Numbered from the stretch's first letter, positions 15,159 through 24,757 are shown. The stretch: 64,000 nt of DNA from Bacteroidales bacterium (GCA_900769555.1 CAAGHA010000128.1:31255-95254), one strand, 5' to 3'. Notes: generated from the letters alone by a model not told the origin. Translations and numbers: made by a program.

Positions 15159-17198
15159 TTAGATATTTAAATACTCACACACATCGTTGTAAACAGATTC
15201 ACCATTAAATCCAAATTTTTCATCCAGCACTTTGAAAGGAGCTGAATATCCAAAATGGTTCAATCCGTGTATAAATCCATTTGCACCCACTAAATCTCTC
15301 ATGTTTAAAGACAATCCAGCTGTCATACCATAAGTAGGAAGATCTTTCGGTAGAACTTTTTCTTGATACTCCTTATCTTGAGATCTGAAAAGTCCCTCAG
15401 ATGGAGCAGATACAATTCTTATTTTTAGATTTTTACGTTCTTCCAACAATTTTGCCCCCTCGAATAAAGTAGTTACTTCAGAGCCACTGGCAACCATTAC
15501 GATGTCTGGAGTTCCATTACAATCCTTAACAATGTATGCACCTTTTTCTGCGCCAAGAGCTTGTTCATAATTATTTCCCGACTCACAAGGCAAGTCATTA
15601 ATATTTTGGCGAGAAAAAATCAATCCTGTTGGAGTATCAATATTTTCCATTGCCATTTTCCAAGCTACAGTTGTTTCATGAACATCAGCAGGGCGAAGCA
15701 CTAACATACTATTTTTCCCCTTATGATTTTTCACATGTTCCATTAAGCGAACTTGAGCTTCCTGTTCAATAGGTTGATGAGTAGGACCATCTTCTCCCAC
15801 GCGGAAAGCATCATGCGACCATACATATTTAACAGGAAGACGCATTAGAGCAGACATTCTGTAGGCAGGTTTCATATAGTCAGAGAAAGCAAAGAATGTT
15901 CCGCAAGCAGCAAATACACCACCATGCAAAGCAATACCATTCATAATGCAAGCCATTGTTAATTCAGAAACACCTGCATTGAAGAAAGCACCGGAAAAAT
16001 CACCATTCGTGAATGGATGTGTTTTTTTCAAAAATCCATCTGTTTTATCAGAATTAGAAAGGTCTGCCGAAGCTACAATCATATTCTCAACTTGTTCTCC
16101 TAAAACACCCAAAACAGTTGCAGAACCAACACGGGTTGCTTGATTCGGTTTTTGTTCGATTTTTGAATAGTCGATTTCAGGAGCTTTACCACTGAAGAAT
16201 TGTTTCAATTTTTTAGCTAATTCAGGATTTTCCCTTTCCCAAGCAGCCTGTTCCGCTTTCTTTTTAGCTGCAATCTCGATAAGTTGTTTTTTCCTGTTTG
16301 CATACAACTCTTTTACCTCATCAAAAATAACAAACGGATCGTCAGGATTACCTCCTAAATTTTTGATGGTTGAAGGAATACATACACCGGCATTTGAAAG
16401 AGGTTGTCCGTGTGTTGATACTTTGCTTTCCATAGATCCTCCATTTGCATCCAAACAACCAACACCCATTGTTGTTTTTCCGATAATCAACGTAGGTCTT
16501 TTTGTCTCTTTATTTGCACTTTCCAATGCATCATATATTGCTTGAGCATCATTTCCGTTGATTGTGATTACATTCCAATTCCATGCTTTATATTTCATTG
16601 CAATGTCTTCAGAGTCAACCTCATCAACCTTTGTAGATAGTTGAATATTGTTGGCATCATAGAACATAATCAAGTTGTGCAATCCCAAGTGTCCTGCAAC
16701 ACGACCTGCACCTTGAGAAATTTCTTCTTGGATACTTCCATCCGAGACAAATGTATAAATCTTATGGCTCATCCATTCGCCGAATCTTGCAGCAAGGAAA
16801 CGTTCAGCGATTGCAGCTCCAACAGCCATTGTATGACCTTGACCCAATGGTCCGGAAGTGTTTTCAACTCCCAACTCAAAATTCACCTCTGGATGTCCGG
16901 GAGTTCTACTTTGCCACTGACGGAACGATTTGATATCATCCATTGTCAATTTATCGCTTAGTAAAAGAGCCGAATACAACATTGGAGACATGTGTCCCGG
17001 ATCTAAAAAGAATCGGTCTCTGTTAATCCAATTAGCATCTGTTGGATCATAGTTTAAGAAACTAGAGTAAAGGACGTTGATAAAATCAGCACCACCCATT
17101 GCACCTCCGGGATGTCCTGATTTAGCTTTCTCTACCATAGCAACAGTCAAAATACGAATGTTGTCTGCTGCGCGATTTAGCGTTTTAATGTCAACCAT
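15159..17198 (-). CDS. tkt: Transketolase
   Basis: A 679-residue enzyme of the non-oxidative pentose phosphate pathway, moving two-carbon units between sugar phosphates with thiamine diphosphate. Visible marks: KSGHPGGAMGGADF (about 25-38), GPLGQGHTMAVGAAIAER, the cofactor/Mg2+ segment SDGSIQEEISQGA ... DANNIQLS, the central domain with GVSELTMACIMNGIALHGG (catalytic Glu), and SHDAFRVGEDGPTHQPIEQ. It is complete. It lies 3 bases after the DUF6048 gene and may be the last member of the minus-strand run that begins at 21142. Confidence 0.96.
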   Translation of the reverse strand: MVDIKTLNRAADNIRILTVAMVEKAKSGHPGGAMGGADFINVLYSSFLNYDPTDANWINRDRFFLDPGHMSPMLYSALLLSDKLTMDDIKSFRQWQSRTPGHPEVNFELGVENTSGPLGQGHTMAVGAAIAERFLAARFGEWMSHKIYTFVSDGSIQEEISQGAGRVAGHLGLHNLIMFYDANNIQLSTKVDEVDSEDIAMKYKAWNWNVITINGNDAQAIYDALESANKETKRPTLIIGKTTMGVGCLDANGGSMESKVSTHGQPLSNAGVCIPSTIKNLGGNPDDPFVIFDEVKELYANRKKQLIEIAAKKKAEQAAWERENPELAKKLKQFFSGKAPEIDYSKIEQKPNQATRVGSATVLGVLGEQVENMIVASADLSNSDKTDGFLKKTHPFTNGDFSGAFFNAGVSELTMACIMNGIALHGGVFAACGTFFAFSDYMKPAYRMSALMRLPVKYVWSHDAFRVGEDGPTHQPIEQEAQVRLMEHVKNHKGKNSMLVLRPADVHETTVAWKMAMENIDTPTGLIFSRQNINDLPCESGNNYEQALGAEKGAYIVKDCNGTPDIVMVASGSEVTTLFEGAKLLEERKNLKIRIVSAPSEGLFRSQDKEYQEKVLPKDLPTYGMTAGLSLNMRDLVGANGFIHGLNHFGYSAPFKVLDEKFGFNGESVYNDVCEYLNI

Positions 17199-17201
17199 TT
17201 T

Positions 17202-17948
17202 TTATTTGTCGTTTTGTTTATGGAAAAAATAACTTATCGTATACCTAAATCCCCACTTCCCATACTCCTTGTCTCCATAACCGGGAGCATAAGATTGGTG
17301 ATAAATATTGTTACCATCTCTTTGGACTTTTGCGTACATTGGAAGTTTGTATATAACTTCCCAACCTAAGCAAAACCCATTTACAAGAGGTGTTTTCAAA
17401 CCTGCAAAAATTTCAGCCCATTGTGCGGTAGTTTTCCCTTTTGATGAAATCTCAATTGGACTACCACTCCAATAGTTGTTATTAATCGGATAATTTTTTA
17501 TTTCATAACTGTACTGAGGGGATATTGCATAATTTATACCGATATATGCTGCCGGAATAACCATTTTATTTGGGTCTTTTTTCCAAAGATTATAGGCTGC
17601 CCCTATTTTAAAATAAATTCCTTCAACCTTATATAGATTGTTTGAAATTGGCTCGCTATAACTATACTCATCCGATGCATCAAAACGATCATATCCAACA
17701 ACAATTTCAGGATATAAATGATGGAAGAAATCAGCTTGAACACTTGCATTTAATCCAAATCTATCCTCTTTGAATATATGCAGAATCGGTGAAAATATAT
17801 CCAAATCAACAGATATGCCATAAAATGTCTTTCCATCCCATCTTTTTTTCTTTTCAGAAGCAAAGAGAGTTGAGATGGAATTTATTAAAATCAGGATAGT
17901 TATCCATTTAATAATTCTCGAGAAATATTTCGACATTTGCATTTGCAT
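17202..17948 (-). CDS. DUF6048 family outer-membrane protein
   Basis: A 248-residue protein with an N-terminal hydrophobic signal (about 10-31) and a beta-barrel-like body with repeated aromatic strands (LNASVQADFFHHLYPEIVVGY, IYFKIGAAYNLW, GKWGFRYTISYFF). It overlaps the DUF6452 gene by 41 bases; Met5 (17936) is an alternative start that shortens the overlap. The pairing with DUF6452 is conserved in Bacteroidales, as far as I recall, and suggests a shared envelope role. No function is known to me. Confidence 0.75.
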   Translation of the reverse strand: MQMQMSKYFSRIIKWITILILINSISTLFASEKKKRWDGKTFYGISVDLDIFSPILHIFKEDRFGLNASVQADFFHHLYPEIVVGYDRFDASDEYSYSEPISNNLYKVEGIYFKIGAAYNLWKKDPNKMVIPAAYIGINYAISPQYSYEIKNYPINNNYWSGSPIEISSKGKTTAQWAEIFAGLKTPLVNGFCLGWEVIYKLPMYAKVQRDGNNIYHQSYAPGYGDKEYGKWGFRYTISYFFHKQNDK

Positions 17949-18585
17949 TATTGTTTCTAATCAATGGATTAACTATTTGTGCTATACCTATATTTCTATT
18001 TTTAAATTGGAAATCAAGTAATATTTGTGTTGCTAAGCATCCGCATTCCGCCGATACAAATTCGTATTGATTGGCGTATTTTACGGTAAGAGTATCGAAT
18101 TTTACTGCTCGTAAAAACAGATATGAATCATCGGTGTCTGAATCGTCTGTCATTTGCCAATATCGATTAAAATCTTTTTCAAAGTAAATGTCATCTATTT
18201 TTTTTCTGATAACAATTGTATTATCTGTACTATAAAAGGTAGAGTCGTTGATTATGAGATAAGGAACATAATTGACATCCTTATCTACAATAGCAACAGC
18301 ATATTCTGAAATATTTGATGTCATGTTTAGAGGTAATTCCATTCGTGTTTTACCAGAAAAATCGAGAACGGAATCTGTACCAATACCTATCGCCATAAAG
18401 TAGGACGGTTGAGCAGGTGTGTCATCGTATTCAGTGAAAAAATCAACAATTAAGGGAGCATACATAACTTCGTCGCAATGTTCATTACTGCAAGAAGTAA
18501 GGACAATAACGAAAGAAACGAAAAATAATCTTATTTTTCGAAGTATTAAGCCACTCACTATGTTAAATTTTTTCTTTAGCATCAA
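17908..18585 (-). CDS. DUF6452 family lipoprotein
   Basis: A 225-residue predicted lipoprotein. The N terminus is basic, then hydrophobic (LFFVSFVIVLTSC), with the lipidated Cys near residue 32. The mature part is rich in Asp and Tyr and contains the motif SAECGCLATQILLDF near 178-192, whose Cys pair is notable. The start overlaps the end of the nitroreductase gene (ATGA-type), and the 3' end overlaps DUF6048, so all three are probably translated together. Confidence 0.75.
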   Translation of the reverse strand: MMLKKKFNIVSGLILRKIRLFFVSFVIVLTSCSNEHCDEVMYAPLIVDFFTEYDDTPAQPSYFMAIGIGTDSVLDFSGKTRMELPLNMTSNISEYAVAIVDKDVNYVPYLIINDSTFYSTDNTIVIRKKIDDIYFEKDFNRYWQMTDDSDTDDSYLFLRAVKFDTLTVKYANQYEFVSAECGCLATQILLDFQFKNRNIGIAQIVNPLIRNNNANANVEIFLENY

Positions 18586-19094
18586 ACAAAAGATATAATT
18601 TCGTTTTTACCTTTTCTTTTTTTCTCCTGACGATTATCATCTTTTGCATAACCAATTGGTAAAATTACAATTGCCTCTTCGTCAGAATTTAATTGGAGTA
18701 TCTCACTACATTTTTGAGCATCAAAATTACAAACCCAACAACAGCCTAATCCTAGTTCCTCTGCTGCTAAAACTATATGTTCTGTAGCAATAGCAATATC
18801 AATGTCGCAGTGGTCTTTATTATCAAAACCTCTCTTCCATGATTCGGTATGATCTCCGCACACTACGATGTAAATAGGAGCCTCTTTAAACCAATCACGA
18901 TTGTAACAATCGCGCAAAGCAGTTTTCTTTTCATCTGATTGCACCACCACAAATCTCCACGGCTGTTTATTAACAGCAGAAGGAGCCAATCGAGCCACCT
19001 CTAACAGATAGTCCAACTTCTCCGGTTCAACAGATTGGTCAGAATAAGAACGAACAGAATATCTATTTTGGGATAAACTAAGCAAATTCATCAT
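18582..19094 (-). CDS. Nitroreductase family protein
   Basis: A 170-residue FMN-dependent oxidoreductase. The N terminus NRYSVRSYSDQSVEP (10-24) carries the conserved Arg pair of the family; LAPSAVNKQPWRFVVV (36-51) binds FMN; and AAEELGLGCCWVCNFD with the LPIGYAKDD end complete the fold. It is short compared with classic NfsB (about 217 residues) but normal for the small Bacteroidota type. The substrate is unknown. It lies 5 bases downstream of the next gene on the minus strand. Confidence 0.88.
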   Translation of the reverse strand: MMNLLSLSQNRYSVRSYSDQSVEPEKLDYLLEVARLAPSAVNKQPWRFVVVQSDEKKTALRDCYNRDWFKEAPIYIVVCGDHTESWKRGFDNKDHCDIDIAIATEHIVLAAEELGLGCCWVCNFDAQKCSEILQLNSDEEAIVILPIGYAKDDNRQEKKRKGKNEIISFV

Positions 19095-19098
19095 TCAA

Positions 19099-19623
19099 TT
19101 AACCAAGAGATTTAACTTCGTTTTTCAAAATAGATAGAGCAATGTCGATAGGACTATCCTCCAATTCTCCATATTTTTCGATGATAACTTTTGCCAATTC
19201 AATCGAAGGTAACTTGTTTGGGATTTCAGACGCACATGTATTAACCAATTGTAGCATTGATTCTTTTGCGTTCTTTGTAACCAACCAAACCTCTTTCCCA
19301 ACATAAATTTGTTGAGTAACATTATGTTCAAACTCCTCTCGTATTGTAGTTAGCAGCAATAGATGCAATTCTCCACAAGTCATATTGGCAGTTTGGACTC
19401 TCATAATAAGAGAATCGGGACGAATACGTTCCAAAAACATTGCCAAACGTTCGTAAGCTGTCAATTTAATAGGGTTCAAGGTCTTTGCTGTTTCTCTCCG
19501 CATTTCATAATAACGTTTTCTTTCCTCATTTTTCAGCAAGTCCCGTAAAACATAATAAGCAGCCAACAAAACCAATAAACCGGGAATTGTAACCTTTGCT
19601 AATTCAAGAATAAAATCTTTCAT
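19099..19623 (-). CDS. Conserved Bacteroidota membrane-anchored protein (DUF7935-like)
   Basis: A 174-residue protein with one N-terminal membrane helix (about 11-29) followed by a charged helical cytoplasmic domain: EERKRYYEMRRETAK, LTAYERLAMFLERIRPDSL and REEFEHNVTQQIYV. It has the length and look of a family always found beside the GT2/DUF4199 pair in Bacteroidota. The family name is from memory; no function is known. Confidence 0.7.
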   Translation of the reverse strand: MKDFILELAKVTIPGLLVLLAAYYVLRDLLKNEERKRYYEMRRETAKTLNPIKLTAYERLAMFLERIRPDSLIMRVQTANMTCGELHLLLLTTIREEFEHNVTQQIYVGKEVWLVTKNAKESMLQLVNTCASEIPNKLPSIELAKVIIEKYGELEDSPIDIALSILKNEVKSLG

Positions 19624-19627
19624 ATAA

Positions 19628-20599
19628 TTAATCTAAGTTTATAGTTTTTTCTAATTTATAATCATTTCTTTCTGATGAATTTCTTGCAATCATTTCGCCG
19701 ATGAATCCCGATAAAAATAGTTGAGTACCGATAATCATACTAGTAAGCGATAGATAAAAATAGGGGGTATCCGTAACCAGTGGAGCATTGGATCCCTCAT
19801 AAAGGTGATATAATTTCAGACCACCTACAACACACACGGAAACCAATCCGATGAGAAACATTAAAGAACCAACAATTCCAAAAAAATGCATAGGTTTTTT
19901 TCCGAATGTAGAAAGGAACCAAAGAGAGATTAGATCCAAGTATCCATTAAAGAATCTATTTAGACCAAATTTAGAAGTGCCATATTTTCTTGCCTGATGT
20001 TTTACCACCTTTTCACCAATACGTTTAAATCCGGCATTTTTTGCCAAGTAGGGGATATATCGATGCATTTCTCCATATACTTCAATGCTCTTCACTACAT
20101 TTTTGCGATAAGCCTTCAGTCCACAATTAAAATCGTGTAAATAGATTCCGGATATTGCTCTTGTGGTAGCATTGAATAATTTAGAAGGGAGATTTTTAGT
20201 CAATTTAGAGTCGTAGCGAATTTTCTTCCAACCCGATACCAAATCGTATCCCTCTTTAGTAATCATATTGTATAATTCAGGAATTTCGTCAGGACTATCT
20301 TGAAGATCTGCATCCATAGTGATAACAACGTCACCATTGCAATCTTTGAATCCACAATATAGTGCGGCCGATTTTCCGTAATTTCTTCTAAACTTTATAC
20401 CTTTCGCCTCCGGATGGTTCTCTCCTAACTTTTCAATGATGTCCCATGAATTATCCGTACTTCCATCATTGATAAAGATGACTTCGTACGAAAAACGATT
20501 TTCGTCCATCACACGTTTAATCCATGCGAAAAGTTCCGGTAAAGACTCTTCTTCGTTATATAGAGGAACAATAACCGATATATCCATTGTTTTATTCAT
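19628..20599 (-). CDS. Family 2 glycosyltransferase, polyisoprenyl-phosphate type
   Basis: A 323-residue membrane glycosyltransferase. The GT-A domain carries ISVIVPLYNEEESLPELF (7-24), FINDGSTDNSWDII and the metal-binding MDADLQDSPDEIPELY. Two C-terminal helices (about 233-258 and 272-300) place it in the DPM1/ArnC-like group that loads sugars onto undecaprenyl or other polyisoprenyl phosphate. The donor sugar is not evident. It abuts the DUF4199 gene with no gap, the usual Bacteroidota pairing. Confidence 0.9.
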   Translation of the reverse strand: MNKTMDISVIVPLYNEEESLPELFAWIKRVMDENRFSYEVIFINDGSTDNSWDIIEKLGENHPEAKGIKFRRNYGKSAALYCGFKDCNGDVVITMDADLQDSPDEIPELYNMITKEGYDLVSGWKKIRYDSKLTKNLPSKLFNATTRAISGIYLHDFNCGLKAYRKNVVKSIEVYGEMHRYIPYLAKNAGFKRIGEKVVKHQARKYGTSKFGLNRFFNGYLDLISLWFLSTFGKKPMHFFGIVGSLMFLIGLVSVCVVGGLKLYHLYEGSNAPLVTDTPYFYLSLTSMIIGTQLFLSGFIGEMIARNSSERNDYKLEKTINLD

Positions 20600-21142
20600 T
20601 TAAATGACATTATTTTTTTTTGACCGAAAAGAGAACGATGTAAACAAAGTTAATATTGTCCCCATAAAGAAAAAACTCCACAAACTAGATAAGGCAAAAT
20701 TAGTAGCATTCATACTACTTAAGCTACTTTGCATTGTGAATCTTTCACTTTCGGTCAGACTCCCATTCGATTGGTTAATAATAGCAATCGAAGATTCAAT
20801 TGTTTTTTGTAGAACATGAGGATTTACAAATTGGAAGTAGAAGTAGAAAAAAATAGCCAAAATCATTGATGCAAAGAAAAAAAGGTGCATTCCAAAATTG
20901 ACTGCTTTAAAATACGTAATCGAACCATTTAATAAATTCCTGTTGTAAATGCCTGTATAGTGATAAACACAATAAATAGTTGTAGCAAAAATTATGAAAG
21001 ATAAAAATAGGGATACTGCGGGCAAGTTGGAGCAGAATTGTAGTTGTAAAAAATAGATACAAGCCAAAATTCCACCCATTACTAAGCCAGCATACATGGC
21101 ATGAGTGACGATATTATCCTTGTTTTTATTCTCCTCTTTCAT
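20600..21142 (-). CDS. DUF4199 membrane protein
   Basis: A 180-residue protein with four predicted membrane helices (about 15-33, 38-58, 82-103, 146-168). It matches the DUF4199 pattern: a small N-terminal charged segment, then HAMYAGLVMGGILACIYF and the conserved YFKAVNFGMHLFFFASMILA helix. Its position directly before a GT2 gene suggests a partner role in lipid-linked sugar handling, which is inference. It starts the minus-strand run. Confidence 0.82.
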   Translation of the reverse strand: MKEENKNKDNIVTHAMYAGLVMGGILACIYFLQLQFCSNLPAVSLFLSFIIFATTIYCVYHYTGIYNRNLLNGSITYFKAVNFGMHLFFFASMILAIFFYFYFQFVNPHVLQKTIESSIAIINQSNGSLTESERFTMQSSLSSMNATNFALSSLWSFFFMGTILTLFTSFSFRSKKNNVI

Positions 21143-21213
21143 TATTTTCTCTAAAAAAACGATGCAAATTTAGCGATTTTTTTAGTCTGATTGAAAAAAA
21201 AAGTCGAAAAAAT

Positions 21214-21243
21214 TTTGTAATTAAAAAATTATATCTACTTTTG
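21214..21243 (+). promoter_or_regulatory. Promoter of SRP RNA / tRNA-Thr
   Basis: A TTTTG (-33) ends at 21217, and 18 bases later comes TACTTTTG (21236-21243). This is a consensus Bacteroidota promoter placed just before the RNA 5' end. Confidence 0.75.
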
Positions 21244-21245
21244 CA

Positions 21246-21346
21246 GCGGGTAAGTCCTATACGACCAGCTCCCTTAGAATCCCCCAGGGTTTGATCGCAG
21301 CAAGGGTAATTTGGTTGTAGCGGTGCGATGTAGATTGCTTGCCCGC
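21246..21346 (+). ncRNA. ffs: Signal recognition particle RNA, small bacterial type
   Basis: About 101 nt. The 5' GCGGGTAAG pairs with the 3' CTTGCCCGC to close a long hairpin. The apical part has CCCAGGGTTTGATCGCAGCAA, the Ffh-binding region with its GCAGCAAGGG side, and the 3' arm has GGTGCGATGTAG, comparable to GGGATGTAGCTGG of the E. coli 4.5S RNA. It works with Ffh and FtsY in co-translational targeting. Confidence 0.85.
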
Positions 21347-21348
21347 CT

Positions 21349-21422
21349 GCCTCTTTAGCTCAGTTGGCCAGAGCACGTGATTTGTAATCTCGGGGTCGTT
21401 GGTTCGAATCCGACAAGAGGCT
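21349..21422 (+). tRNA. tRNA-Thr (anticodon TGT)
   Basis: A cloverleaf of 74 nt: acceptor GCCTCTT/AAGAGGC, D-arm GCTC...GAGC, anticodon arm CGTGA-TTTGTAA-TCTCG with TGT at the wobble-reading positions, and T-arm GTTGG-TTCGAAT-CCGAC. No CCA is encoded. Only two bases separate it from the SRP RNA. Confidence 0.95.
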
Positions 21423-21426
21423 CGAA

Positions 21427-21460
21427 AGAAGGTGTATGATTTGCACCTTCTTTTTTTTTG
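21427..21460 (+). terminator. Terminator of SRP RNA / tRNA-Thr transcript
   Basis: AGAAGGTG-tatgatttg-CACCTTCT hairpin followed by a T run. Confidence 0.85.
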
Positions 21461-21561
21461 TTATAATCTTCTCAGTTTTTTTAATTTGACTATTTTTGTA
21501 ACCTCGTTTCTTTATTATATCTTTGCAAAAAAAATAAGTATTTTTTATAACACAAATAGAT

Positions 21562-22728
21562 ATGAGTGATCAACGTTATAATTTGCGCGGTGTTTCTGCC
21601 GGAAAAGAGGATGTTCATAATGCGATAAAAAACATCGATAAAGGATTGTATCCCAAAGCTTTCTGCAAAATTATTCCCGATATCTTAGGTGGGGATTCCG
21701 ACTATTGTAATATTATGCATGCTGATGGTGCAGGTACAAAATCATCATTGGCTTATATGTATTGGAAAGAGACCGGAGATTTATCTGTTTGGAAGGGGAT
21801 AGCGCAAGATGCGTTGATAATGAATATTGATGACTTGTTATGTGTGGGTGCAACTGATAATATATTGGTTTCATCAACAATTGGTCGAAATAAATTGTTA
21901 ATTCCGGGTGAGGTTATTTCTGCTATTATAAACGGAACTGATGAATTATTGGCAGAGTTAAGAGATATGGGGATTGGTGTTTATGCGACAGGAGGAGAGA
22001 CAGCTGATGTCGGAGATTTGGTTCGTACCATAATTGTTGATAGCACTGTTACTTGTCGTATGAAACGTTCAGATGTGGTTGATAATGCCAATATTCAAGA
22101 TGGAGATGTTATAGTTGGTTTGGCTTCATACGGAAAGGCATCATACGAAAAAGAGTATAATGGAGGAATGGGAAGCAATGGATTAACTTCAGCTCGACAT
22201 GATGTTTTTTCAAAATATTTAGCGACTAAATATCCGGAAAGTTTTGATGGAGCAGTTCCTGCAGATTTGGTATATTCCGGAGGGTTGACACTGTTGGATC
22301 GAGTGCAAGATTGTCCTGTTAATGCAGGGAAAATGGTTTTGTCTCCAACAAGAACCTATGCGCCTGTTATTAAAAAAGTGTTAGATATAATGCGTAAAGA
22401 GATTCATGGTATGGTTCATTGTTCTGGAGGTGCACAGACTAAAGTTTTGCATTTTGTGGATAATGTAAAGATTACTAAGAATAACTTGTTCGCAGTTCCT
22501 CCGTTGTTTAAAATTATTCAAGAACAATCCGGAACAGATTGGAAGGAGATGTATAAAGTGTTCAATATGGGACATCGTTTTGAACTTTATTTACCGGAAA
22601 AATTGGCAACAGAAGTAATTCAAATTTCTCGAGAATTTGGAATCGATGCTCAAATTGTCGGATTTGTTGAAAAGTCAGACAAGAAAGAACTTTTAATTGA
22701 GAGTGAATTTGGTCGGTTCGAATATTGA
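21562..22728 (+). CDS. purM: Phosphoribosylformylglycinamidine cyclo-ligase (AIR synthase)
   Basis: A 388-residue ATP-dependent enzyme that closes the imidazole ring in purine synthesis. It is of the longer Bacteroidota form. The marks are ADGAGTKSSLAY (about 54-65, phosphate-binding Lys), DALIMNIDDLLCVGA, ATGGETADVGDLVRT and HCSGGAQTKVLHFVD. It is the first gene of the purM-prfA-cysK run; 23 bases separate its stop from the prfA ATG. Confidence 0.9.
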   Translation: MSDQRYNLRGVSAGKEDVHNAIKNIDKGLYPKAFCKIIPDILGGDSDYCNIMHADGAGTKSSLAYMYWKETGDLSVWKGIAQDALIMNIDDLLCVGATDNILVSSTIGRNKLLIPGEVISAIINGTDELLAELRDMGIGVYATGGETADVGDLVRTIIVDSTVTCRMKRSDVVDNANIQDGDVIVGLASYGKASYEKEYNGGMGSNGLTSARHDVFSKYLATKYPESFDGAVPADLVYSGGLTLLDRVQDCPVNAGKMVLSPTRTYAPVIKKVLDIMRKEIHGMVHCSGGAQTKVLHFVDNVKITKNNLFAVPPLFKIIQEQSGTDWKEMYKVFNMGHRFELYLPEKLATEVIQISREFGIDAQIVGFVEKSDKKELLIESEFGRFEY

Positions 22729-22751
22729 TTTAATTTTTGAAAATAATTGCT

Positions 22752-23861
22752 ATGTCGGAAAATACGTTGTTGCAAAGATTAGAAGGTTTAGAGCATAAGT
22801 TTGAGGAAGTTTCTACCTTAATAACCGACCCTTCGGTTATAGCGGATATGAAACGTTACGTTAAACTTAACAAGGAATATAGAGATCTTGAACGGATTGT
22901 TTTAGCTCGAAAGGAGTATGTAAGGGTGCTTTCTAATATAGCAGAAGCTAAAAGTATTTTAGAGAGTGAAAGTGATCCGGAAATGCGAGAGATGGCAAAG
23001 ATGGAGTTGGAGGAGTTGGAGCCTAAATTGCCGGATATGGAGGAGAATATAAAGATATTGTTAATCCCTTCCGATCCTGAGGATTCGAAAAATGCGATTG
23101 TTGAGATTAGAGGTGGTACCGGAGGAGATGAGGCAGCATTATTTGCCGGAGATTTATATAAGATGTATGCAAAATATTGTGAAACAAAAGGGTGGAGTAT
23201 TGCTATATCTAGTTTAAACGAAGGAACAGCTGGAGGATTTAAAGAGATTATCTTTACCGTTTCAGGAGAAAATGTTTATGGTACATTGAAGTACGAATCA
23301 GGAGTACACCGAGTTCAGCGTGTACCTGCGACAGAGACGCAGGGGCGAGTTCACACTTCTGCTGCCACTGTTGCAGTTTTACCCGAAGCTGATGAGTTTG
23401 ATGTAGAGATTAATGAAGGTGAGATTAAGTGGGATACATTCCGTTCGGGAGGAGCCGGAGGACAGAATGTAAATAAAGTGGAATCCGGAGTCCGTTTGCG
23501 TTATATGTGGAGAAACCCTAATACAGGTGTAGCAGAGGAGATTTTGATAGAGTGTACAGAAACTCGAGATCAGCCAAAAAATAAGGAAAGAGCTTTGTCT
23601 CGTCTGAGAACTATGATATATGACCGTGAGCATCAAAAATATGTTGATGATATAGCTCAAAGAAGAAAAACAATGGTTTCTACAGGTGATAGATCTGCAA
23701 AGATTCGCACCTACAATTATCCACAAGGACGTGTGACAGATCATAGAATCAATTTAACTCTTTACAACTTACAAGCAGTTGTAGGAGGTGAGATTCAAGA
23801 GATAATAGATAAATTGATTATTGCAGAAAATGCAGAACGTTTGAAAGAGAGTGAATTATGA
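22752..23861 (+). CDS. prfA: Peptide chain release factor 1
   Basis: A 369-residue class I release factor. GGTGGDEAALFAGDLY is the PCRF segment, PATETQGRVHTSA holds the PxT codon-recognition motif for UAA/UAG, and SGGAGGQNVNKVESGVRL has the catalytic GGQ. I start at ATG 22752, matching family N termini (MSENTLLQRLEGLEHKFEE); a TTG at 22737 in the same frame would only add five residues. It overlaps cysK by four bases. Confidence 0.96.
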   Translation: MSENTLLQRLEGLEHKFEEVSTLITDPSVIADMKRYVKLNKEYRDLERIVLARKEYVRVLSNIAEAKSILESESDPEMREMAKMELEELEPKLPDMEENIKILLIPSDPEDSKNAIVEIRGGTGGDEAALFAGDLYKMYAKYCETKGWSIAISSLNEGTAGGFKEIIFTVSGENVYGTLKYESGVHRVQRVPATETQGRVHTSAATVAVLPEADEFDVEINEGEIKWDTFRSGGAGGQNVNKVESGVRLRYMWRNPNTGVAEEILIECTETRDQPKNKERALSRLRTMIYDREHQKYVDDIAQRRKTMVSTGDRSAKIRTYNYPQGRVTDHRINLTLYNLQAVVGGEIQEIIDKLIIAENAERLKESEL

Positions 23862-24757
23862 TTTCAAATAATATTTTGGATACAATTGGAAGAACTCCAT
23901 TGGTTCGTATCAATAAATTATGTCCTAATCCGAATGTTAATATCTATGCGAAGTTGGAGGGTTTTAATCCTACCGGTAGTATTAAGGATAGAATTGCAAT
24001 ACAGATGGTAGAGCAAGCCGAAAAGGAGGGGAAATTAACACCTGGGAAAGTTATTATAGAACCAACTTCTGGAAATACCGGAATCGGATTAGCTATAGCA
24101 GGAATTGTTAAAGGTTATGAGGTTGTAATTGTGATGAGTGAGGCAGTTTCTATAGAGAGAAGAAAGATTATTAAATCATATGGAGGAACAGTTGTATTGA
24201 CACCTGCAAACGAAGGTACAGATGGTGCAATTCGTTTGGCGCATAAGATGGTTAATGAAAATCCTGATAAATATTTTATGCCGGATCAATTTTCCAATGC
24301 TGCGAATTATCAAGCACATTATAAAACTACAGCTACTGAAATTTGGGAACAAACGCAAGGGAACATCGATTATTTAGTGTGTGCATTGGGTACATCAGGT
24401 ACGATAATGGGAATCTCTAAATTTTTGAAACAGCATAAACCTGAAATTAAAGTGGTATGTGCTCATCCAATAAAGGGGCACTATATACAAGGATTGAAGA
24501 ATATGGAAGAGGCTATTGTGCCTGCGATATATGATCCATCGCGTATAGATGTTCAAATTATGGTTGAAAGTGAAGAGGCGATAGCGACAGCTCGACAAAT
24601 CATTGCTAAGGAGGGTATATTTGCCGGAATGAGTAGTGGTGCAGCTATGTTAGCGGCTATTAGAACAGCAGAGATGATTGATAAGGGAAATATAGTTGTG
24701 GTTTTCCCGGATAGAGCAGAAAAATATTTAAGTACAAGTATGTTTGAATCTTTGTAA
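23858..24757 (+). CDS. cysK: Cysteine synthase (O-acetylserine sulfhydrylase)
   Basis: A 299-residue PLP enzyme making cysteine from O-acetylserine and sulfide. The PLP lysine is in NPTGSIKDRIA (about 36-46), the substrate loop is PTSGNTGIGLA, and the phosphate-binding loop is CALGTSGTIMG near 171-181. The ATGA overlap with prfA suggests coupled translation. In Bacteroides relatives the gene after prfA is usually pyrF, as far as I recall, so the neighbour here is unusual. Confidence 0.92.
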   Translation: MISNNILDTIGRTPLVRINKLCPNPNVNIYAKLEGFNPTGSIKDRIAIQMVEQAEKEGKLTPGKVIIEPTSGNTGIGLAIAGIVKGYEVVIVMSEAVSIERRKIIKSYGGTVVLTPANEGTDGAIRLAHKMVNENPDKYFMPDQFSNAANYQAHYKTTATEIWEQTQGNIDYLVCALGTSGTIMGISKFLKQHKPEIKVVCAHPIKGHYIQGLKNMEEAIVPAIYDPSRIDVQIMVESEEAIATARQIIAKEGIFAGMSSGAAMLAAIRTAEMIDKGNIVVVFPDRAEKYLSTSMFESL

